Part shown: one piece after another, positions 23,250-28,479 of the stretch
How the letters are laid out: every line of letters starts with the position of its first letter
Position numbering within the stretch: the stretch's first letter is position 1
NCBI GenBank assembly: GCA_018396565.1
Contig: JAGTQO010000010.1
Location: 1-28,479 of the forward strand
Reading direction: 5' to 3'
DNA from: Candidatus Bathyarchaeota archaeon
Lineage (GTDB): Archaea; Thermoproteota; Bathyarchaeia; 40CM-2-53-6; RBG-13-38-9
DNA: 28,479 nt
The notes under the pieces: generated by a model
Seen by the model: the letters and a program-made list of their open reading frames with translations, nothing else
Told to the model about the DNA's origin: nothing
Database searches by the model: none
Position numbers and translations under genes: made by a program

Positions 23250-25205
23250 CTACTCTGAAGTAGGTGCGATTCTACCTGCTTCCTTGAGTCTCTGAGTAGC
23301 CTCCTTGATCTCCTCTACTGAGAGACCGAGCTCTTGAGATGCTTTACTCCAAGATATAACCCCTGAATGCTCAACTATATATTTGTAAACCCTCTCATCC
23401 AGCGGGGTCAAAGAGGTCTCTTTCAATCTATGAGGAGGCTTCTTTGAGGTCACAGGCTTGGTCTTGGGTAAAGGCTTCATAATTCCAGCGCCTCTCTTTC
23501 TTGCAATGTAGATTAGGGTGGATACGGCCCCACCGGCCAGAGTCGCTGTTAAACCGATAACTGTTGCTGGATTTACGTTCAATATCTCTATTTCACCTGA
23601 GCTAGGAGCGTAGACATCGTCTCCATTGAAGACTGCTTGAACCTTCACTGTCTTGTATAGCATTGGGCTCTTCAAATCGATGGTCTTCCTCACCTTGCCC
23701 TCCAAGTCTGTATTTGAGATGGTGGGCGGTTCATCCTCACATTTTATCTCTACAGGCACATTTCTTACAGGTCTGTTATAGAGGTCTCTGAGCGTGATTT
23801 CGAATCCTGCAATGTTACCTGTAGATATAACTGTTTGGTTACTGTGTACCTTCAATCTTGTTGAAGCTCTATTCACAGTGAGTGTGGAGGAGTTGCTGCT
23901 CTTAAGATAGTTCTTTGACCCTTGAAAGTTGACTTGCAACTGAAAATCGCCGGACCTTGTTAAGTTTAATGTCAGGTATGCTTCACCATCCTTCTCAGTC
24001 AATTTTTCGTAGAGGCTGTCTCCAGCCTGCGTCTTCAAAAGGATCTCTAGCTTCTGGCCTTTCAGGGGTCTCCTCCACTCGTCGAGGAGGGTCAGGTTTA
24101 ACGTGGCAGGTACTGTTGCGTTCAATATTTTTGGGGTCTTAATTATTAGGATGGTTGCGAGGGGATCTATTTTCACTCTTAATGTTTTAGTAAGATTCAT
24201 GTAATATTCTGATCCGTTGTATATTGTTTTGATATCATGTTCGCCTGAATCTAGTATGCCGCTGTAAGTGTAGGTAGTTTCTCCATTCTGATCTGTTAGA
24301 TTTTGCATCGTGGCTTTTCCTACCTGTATGGTTAACTGCTCATTAGGCAGAGGTTTACCTTTCATATCTGTCAGTTTCAACTTGAACCGTATCTCCTCAC
24401 CGTATTTTGGATTTGTAGGGGTTGTTGAGAGGTTGATACTCGGCTTCATCTTTTCCAGTTTGAACTCTAAGGTTTCATCTTGACTGTGGGCTACGCCTCT
24501 GAAGTCGTTGAATAAGAGTCTGAATGTGATCTTGTAGTTTCCAGGCTTAACCTCTTTCTCGTTCAATGATCCTAAGGTGAATGTCACTGTCTTCGTCTCG
24601 AAACTTCTTACCCTGCCTATGTTGCCGCTGCTGAGTGGGCTTATCTTCAGGTTAGACTTCATGACTGTCAGGACTGCGTCGAACATGTCGTCGTTGCCTA
24701 TGTTTGTGAAGTTTACTCTGAATGGGAGAGTTTCATTCAATCCCCAAGTTGCCTTCGAGACTGAAGATGCCCAGTCTCCCGCCGTCAACTTCACAACGGT
24801 CAACATGAGCTCTTTCGAGTCGAGCGTGGCACCTGATGTTGCTGAGGTCAACTCGACTGTTAAAGTATAGGTTCCGGGACCAACCCAGCCTGGGAGGGGT
24901 ATACCCATCCTTCCAGTGGTCTCACCTTTCACACATTCGAATGGATTCGTTTTCCCATCGTAGATGAGGTCCTCCTGCCTGTAGACTCTAATGTAAAAGA
25001 GTTTATCAGAGGATTCTATGTTCCTGACAGCGAAGGTTAGGGTTACATCTTCACCGTCATATATCTTATCTTTTGAAAGAATTGTTTCAGTGAAGACCGC
25101 TCCGCCTTGAGGATTCGGATTGTTCTTACTCGCACTACACATCGATGGGAATATGGATAGGGTCAATATCAATGTGGCCAATGCAACTATGCTGGTGCGT
25201 CTCAA
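23250..25205 (-). CDS. Large Ig-like surface protein with membrane anchor and cytoplasmic winged helix
   Basis: 651 residues. A secretion signal (1-25, LATLILTLSIFPSMCSA) leads to an outer part with CARDB-like domains (about 35-250) and three Ig-like repeats (about 255-550). Each repeat has the pattern of a conserved D.....P...(V/L) strand followed by G.....TD..G, and there are many N-x-S/T sites. One membrane helix (VIGLTATLAGGAVSTLIYIA) precedes a basic stop-transfer and a cytoplasmic winged-helix domain at the C-terminus (LDERVYKYIVEHSGVISWSKASQELGLSVEEIKEAT). That domain resembles the one in the zinc-ribbon protein at 27821-28432. It could relay surface contact to DNA or to a cytoplasmic partner. 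TTG at 25205 is used; the gene is convergent with the E1 operon and divergent from the methyltransferase gene. Confidence 0.78.
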   Translation of the reverse strand: MRRTSIVALATLILTLSIFPSMCSASKNNPNPQGGAVFTETILSKDKIYDGEDVTLTFAVRNIESSDKLFYIRVYRQEDLIYDGKTNPFECVKGETTGRMGIPLPGWVGPGTYTLTVELTSATSGATLDSKELMLTVVKLTAGDWASSVSKATWGLNETLPFRVNFTNIGNDDMFDAVLTVMKSNLKISPLSSGNIGRVRSFETKTVTFTLGSLNEKEVKPGNYKITFRLLFNDFRGVAHSQDETLEFKLEKMKPSINLSTTPTNPKYGEEIRFKLKLTDMKGKPLPNEQLTIQVGKATMQNLTDQNGETTYTYSGILDSGEHDIKTIYNGSEYYMNLTKTLRVKIDPLATILIIKTPKILNATVPATLNLTLLDEWRRPLKGQKLEILLKTQAGDSLYEKLTEKDGEAYLTLNLTRSGDFQLQVNFQGSKNYLKSSNSSTLTVNRASTRLKVHSNQTVISTGNIAGFEITLRDLYNRPVRNVPVEIKCEDEPPTISNTDLEGKVRKTIDLKSPMLYKTVKVQAVFNGDDVYAPSSGEIEILNVNPATVIGLTATLAGGAVSTLIYIARKRGAGIMKPLPKTKPVTSKKPPHRLKETSLTPLDERVYKYIVEHSGVISWSKASQELGLSVEEIKEATQRLKEAGRIAPTSE

Positions 25206-25250
25206 GTCCAGTCAAGATTTACTGCTATTCAAGATCAATTAAACTTTAAT

Positions 25251-26507
25251 ATGCGCCGAAGTTTAGTGGTGGGAGGAGTTGAGGTTCAGCCGTTGGAGAC
25301 TGTTTCACGTGGGGAGAAGGCTGTAATATATCCTGGTGAACGTTACACTCCGAGGGAACGTGTCTGGAGGGTTCTGGACCATCAGGAGGCTGACAGGGTT
25401 CCAGCTGAACTCGGTGGATGCCTGTCTTTCATGATGAAGCAGTCCTACTTCAACCTTAAACATTACTTGCATCTGCCGATAATATTCAAAGAGATCGACT
25501 ACTGGCCAGGTGGAACACATTACACGCCTTGGTGGACTACCCCAATAGATGAGAGGATATACAGAAGGTTCAGAATAGATTTCAGGCCTGTATCGATAAA
25601 ATTGCCTAGACCTTTCATACCTCAAAAACTCTTCCCAGACAATTCTTTCATCGATGAGTGTGGCTTCCACAGGAAGGCAGGTGAACTCTATCTTGAATTC
25701 GCAAACCCTGCACCCCTCGAACATATGGATACGGTTGATGAGATATTGAGCGACCCTTACTGGCCTGATCCTGAGGAGGATAGGTCGGTTGAAGGTTTGG
25801 ATAGGAAGGCTAAGAGGCTTGACGAGGCTGGTTACGCAGTGTGCTGTGTAGCACCTATGGGCGGCCCATTCGAAACTTCCTGGCAACGCAGGGGGTTCAA
25901 CAAGTTTATTGAGGATCTATATTTGAGGCCACATATAGCCAACGCCATTCTTGATAAAGCCACGGAGATTCTTATTCAAATGTATGGGATGATGCTCGAC
26001 GAGATAGGTGAATATTGTACATTGGTTGGTGTAGCGGATGATATGGGAGCCCAAACCTCAGGCCTACTCAGCCTGAAGATCTATAGGCAATTCATTAAAC
26101 CTAGACATAAGATGATCTATGATTTCATACATAAGAAAACGGCTGGGAAGATTTACTTGCACAGCTGCGGAAACGTTGAGATGTATATTGGGGATTTCAT
26201 AGAGGAGGGCGTCGACGTCCTGAATCCTGTCCAACCTGAATGTCCAGACATGGACTTGGCGGCTCTGAAGGAGAAGTATGGGGATAAACTCAGTTTCTGC
26301 GGGGGTGTGAGCTCTCAGAGGGTGCTCCCCAGAGGTACACCGGCCGATGTTGAGGCTGAGGTTGTTAGAGTCCTCAAGGCAGGGGCTGCCGGCGGAGGCT
26401 TGATAGTTGCGCCTGGACACATAATTCAGCCTGATGTCCCACCCTGGAACGTATGTGCGCTCTACGACTCCGTTATAAAACATGGCTTCTACCCAATCAA
26501 ATTTTAG
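25251..26507 (+). CDS. UroD-family corrinoid/cobalamin methyltransferase
   Basis: 418 residues of the uroporphyrinogen-decarboxylase fold. TPRERVWRVLDHQEADRVP (33-51) is the family N-terminus. Zinc ligands of the methyltransferase branch are seen as HSCGN (H304, C306), with C350 in LSFCGGVSSQ as the probable third. LVGVADDMGAQ and GGLIVAPGHIIQPDVPPWN are typical of the branch. With the corrinoid protein 14 bases downstream, it most likely moves a methyl group between a methylated substrate or cofactor and corrinoid, rather than making heme. The substrate is unknown; methanol, methoxy compounds and methylamines are known substrates of relatives. ATG at 25251 is used, but a TATA-like stretch touches it. 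TTG at 25293, eight bases after GAGG, may be the true start and would give a more usual N-terminus. Confidence 0.85.
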   Translation: MRRSLVVGGVEVQPLETVSRGEKAVIYPGERYTPRERVWRVLDHQEADRVPAELGGCLSFMMKQSYFNLKHYLHLPIIFKEIDYWPGGTHYTPWWTTPIDERIYRRFRIDFRPVSIKLPRPFIPQKLFPDNSFIDECGFHRKAGELYLEFANPAPLEHMDTVDEILSDPYWPDPEEDRSVEGLDRKAKRLDEAGYAVCCVAPMGGPFETSWQRRGFNKFIEDLYLRPHIANAILDKATEILIQMYGMMLDEIGEYCTLVGVADDMGAQTSGLLSLKIYRQFIKPRHKMIYDFIHKKTAGKIYLHSCGNVEMYIGDFIEEGVDVLNPVQPECPDMDLAALKEKYGDKLSFCGGVSSQRVLPRGTPADVEAEVVRVLKAGAAGGGLIVAPGHIIQPDVPPWNVCALYDSVIKHGFYPIKF

Positions 26508-26521
26508 GATGTGAAACCTAT

Positions 26522-27181
26522 ATGAGTAGTGTAGAGATTCTTGAGAGATTCAAGAATTCAATGGTTGAGTTGAATCTAGACCAGACTCTGGAAGCTACGA
26601 AGGAAGCGTTGAGTTGCGGTTTATCTCCATACGATTTGATGGAGGCTATGAGGGCTGCGAGCAACATTGTTGGAGAGAAGTTTGAGTCCTGCGAATACTT
26701 CATAAGTGAGCTTGTTATCGCTGGGTCGATTATGAAGGCTGTGACAGACCTTCTCAAGCCTCACCTATCAAAGGGAGAGGTGAAGTATAGGGGGAAGGTT
26801 GTGATTGGCAGCGCCCCAGGAGACTTGCATGATATAGGTAAGAATCTTGTAGCCGTCAGCCTCATCGGCGCAGGCTTCGAGGTTGTCGACTTGGGTATAG
26901 ATGTCTCTCCAGAAAGGTTCATTCAGGCGGTGAAGGATGAGCAGCCGAACATTTTAGGGATCTCCGCTTTGACGAGTACCACCATGATGAGGATTGGGGA
27001 GGTTATTGAAGCTTTGAGGTTGGCCTCTATACGTGGGATGGTGAAAGTAATATTGGGCGGTGCACCCTTGACGGAGGATTTTGCCAAGAATGTTGGTGCA
27101 GACGCCTATGCTGGGGATGTTGTTCAAGGTGTGAGGATATGTGAAGGCTGGGTCTCCGAAGGTTCGTCCAAGAATGCTTAA
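26522..27181 (+). CDS. Corrinoid (B12-binding) methyltransferase protein
   Basis: 219 residues, the usual size for MtaC/MtbC/MttC-type proteins. The helical cap domain (1-85) covers the cofactor. The B12-binding Rossmann domain (90-219) has DLHDIGKN at 101-108, where H103 is the lower cobalt ligand, then SALTSTTMM and LGGAP. It carries the methyl group as methyl-corrinoid. ATG at 26522 was chosen over a longer frame from 26453 because residues before it would overlap the upstream gene and do not resemble the family. AGGATGTGA at 26506-26514 provides a ribosome site. It is co-transcribed with the UroD-family gene. No second methyltransferase or reductive activator is found in the window. Confidence 0.92.
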   Translation: MSSVEILERFKNSMVELNLDQTLEATKEALSCGLSPYDLMEAMRAASNIVGEKFESCEYFISELVIAGSIMKAVTDLLKPHLSKGEVKYRGKVVIGSAPGDLHDIGKNLVAVSLIGAGFEVVDLGIDVSPERFIQAVKDEQPNILGISALTSTTMMRIGEVIEALRLASIRGMVKVILGGAPLTEDFAKNVGADAYAGDVVQGVRICEGWVSEGSSKNA

Positions 27182-27198
27182 CTGAGTCTCCCCGCCAC

Positions 27199-27774
27199 CT
27201 AATTCTTCGCTGGGCTTATCTTACTCCACTTACCATTCTTCTCATCGTACTCATACTCGCTGAACTCAGGGGTTAGGGTTACAGCCCTATCGATCCTATA
27301 GTTCATTGTAGGCTCATGGAATCCAATGTAAACCTGGGCCTTCTTGAAGGGGGTATCCTCCCTTCTGGTCAGGCTCCAAATATTCTCAACGGCAGAGTCT
27401 AAACGTTCGAAAGCAGCCTCCACAACCTTTCGATCACTCGACCTACATCTGAGTTTCACATTGAAGCCTTCAAGGGTACATTCGAAGGAGATCATAGGGT
27501 CTTCACCCTTCCTACGTTTACTGAGTATCTTTGAAACATCCTTCTTCACCCTCCTCCAGTAGTCGCTCTTCATCACTCCCAGCAGGTAGGGCAGCTTCTC
27601 GATTGATACTTGGCCGAAGGAGAATACGGCTGTGGGAGGATTCTCCTCTGAAGTCTTGAGCATATACACCCTACCCTTTATGTCGAAGGCCCTCCCGAAG
27701 GCCTCTGTGACCTTACGCAGCTCCTTCTCACTGAAGTTCTGGTCGAGGGCGATGGTTAGTGGCAGCCTCTCCAT
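27199..27774 (-). CDS. Uncharacterised 191-residue protein
   Basis: A soluble alpha/beta protein with no recognised family. The first part (MERLPLTIALDQNFSEKELR, then AFGRAFDIKGRVYML) may be one small domain. A basic segment follows (DYWRRVKKDVSKILSKRRKG, 91-110 approximately), then a stretch FECTLEGFNVKLRCRSSDRK and an acidic helix ending VENIWSLTRRED. No signal or membrane helix and no metal motif are seen. ATG at 27774 is used. It lies 46 bp downstream of the zinc-ribbon/winged-helix gene on the same strand, so the two probably form an operon and may act together, perhaps on nucleic acid. This last point is a guess from the basic patch only. Confidence 0.65.
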   Translation of the reverse strand: MERLPLTIALDQNFSEKELRKVTEAFGRAFDIKGRVYMLKTSEENPPTAVFSFGQVSIEKLPYLLGVMKSDYWRRVKKDVSKILSKRRKGEDPMISFECTLEGFNVKLRCRSSDRKVVEAAFERLDSAVENIWSLTRREDTPFKKAQVYIGFHEPTMNYRIDRAVTLTPEFSEYEYDEKNGKWSKISPAKN

Positions 27775-27820
27775 TAAACATACACCTCAATCCATTAGGA
27801 TGTTTTGGAGAAGAAAAATC

Positions 27821-28432
27821 TTACCCATAGGTTCGGTTTGGGAGGGGTCTCTGGGATGGTTGCCTGAACCCGCATACACTGCAGTATCTGGCCCCATCCT
27901 CTATCGGTCTGAGACAGTTTACACATGTCCTCCTGAGCCTCGGCGTCTCCTGACTTTTACTCTCCTGCTCGGTCTGGATTGTTAGGAAGCCGGCGGCCCT
28001 CAACCTTCCTATCGCTGCTTGAAGCTCATCAGGGGGCATGTTCAGGTCTACTGATGCTTGGGAGAGCGATATGGTTCCATCATGCGCCTCAATATATTTG
28101 AATACCTTCTCCTCAACAGTCACGGCGGGTTGATGTTCAACCCTTCCAGGAGACGTCAATGTGACCCTCGGAGGTGGGAGTGGCTCCCTAACATCCCGAG
28201 GCTGAACATATAATCCTCCTCGAAAAATTTCAGGCTCTCCCGAAAGTTTCTTCTCAATTCTTTCGAGGGCGCCTATGAGTCTCCCCTTGAGTTGAGCGAC
28301 TACCCCTGAAATGTCAAGTCCCCTCTCAAAGGGGTAGATCCTGCAGCGACTGCACCAAGACTTACCCCCCACCGTCACAAGTGGAGAGCCGCATCTTGGG
28401 CAGAAGTTTCGGCCCACTCGACTCCTGATCAC
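27821..28432 (-). CDS. Zinc-ribbon/winged-helix protein
   Basis: 203 residues. The N-terminal zinc ribbon has CPRC...CSRC (C11, C14, C27, C30). After an acidic-basic helix and a Pro-rich linker comes a winged-helix domain (about 105-155, VEEKVFKYIEAHDGTISLSQ, then ASVDLNMPPDELQAAIGRL). A C-terminal zinc ribbon has CVNC...CSVC. The winged helix resembles the cytoplasmic tail of the surface protein at 23250-25205, and the C-terminal ribbon resembles those of the two B-box-like proteins. GTG at 28432 follows GAAGGGGG at 28437-28444. Probably DNA-binding or an adaptor; target unknown. It heads a two-gene unit with the gene at 27199-27774. Confidence 0.75.
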   Translation of the reverse strand: MIRSRVGRNFCPRCGSPLVTVGGKSWCSRCRIYPFERGLDISGVVAQLKGRLIGALERIEKKLSGEPEIFRGGLYVQPRDVREPLPPPRVTLTSPGRVEHQPAVTVEEKVFKYIEAHDGTISLSQASVDLNMPPDELQAAIGRLRAAGFLTIQTEQESKSQETPRLRRTCVNCLRPIEDGARYCSVCGFRQPSQRPLPNRTYG

Positions 28433-28479
28433 TGATCCCCCTTCAAACCAAATATTTTTCCATACTCACTTATTTCAGT

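Overview
The window is archaeal chromosome, most likely from an uncultured TACK-type archaeon such as Bathyarchaeia. The lineage is inferred, because no rRNA gene is present. Pointers are a form III RuBisCO with the archaeal AMP pathway, tRNAs split by several small introns, archaeal-style zinc-ribbon and surface proteins, frequent TTG starts, and a ubiquitin-like conjugation cassette. Coordinates are one contiguous stretch. Base 1 lies inside a gene and inside a repeat.

Layout. (1) 1-4454: two paralogous radical SAM genes with Tat-like signals face outward around a stomatin/NfeD membrane-protease pair. The two genes share an in-frame inverted repeat of at least 110 bp. (2) 4497-7469: a membrane protein with a central spermidine-synthase-like domain, a non-coding stretch and a decayed VapC toxin gene. 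(3) 7530-11383: the three AMP-pathway enzymes, with R15P isomerase and AMP phosphorylase on + converging on RuBisCO on -. Together they turn AMP plus phosphate plus CO2 into 3-phosphoglycerate. (4) 11497-15558: a tungstate ABC importer (substrate protein, permease, ATPase) on -, a ModE-like operator in its promoter, and a ModE-type regulator across a 705 bp gap. (5) 15640-18198: tRNA-Thr(UGU), tRNA-Met(CAU) and tRNA-Thr(GGU) with two, three and two predicted introns. They surround ribose-5-phosphate isomerase and a geranylgeranyl-reductase-family flavoprotein that lacks a usual start codon.

(6) 18400-23226 is the most unusual part. All genes are on +: a zinc-ribbon/B-box-like membrane protein, a possible 31-residue peptide, a membrane-anchored Ig-like surface protein, a ubiquitin-like protein ending in exposed Gly-Gly, an E2-like protein with HPN and a candidate catalytic Cys, an E1-like enzyme with its own N-terminal ubiquitin-like domain, and a second zinc-ribbon/B-box-like protein. 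This looks like a compact ubiquitin-type modification system with zinc-finger partners that could steer it to the membrane. No JAB/Rpn11 protease and no classical RING E3 is seen in the window.

(7) 23250-28432: a large Ig-like surface protein whose cytoplasmic tail is a winged-helix domain resembling the one in a soluble zinc-ribbon protein at 27821-28432, an uncharacterised protein beside the latter, and a two-gene corrinoid methyl-transfer unit (UroD-family methyltransferase plus B12-binding protein).
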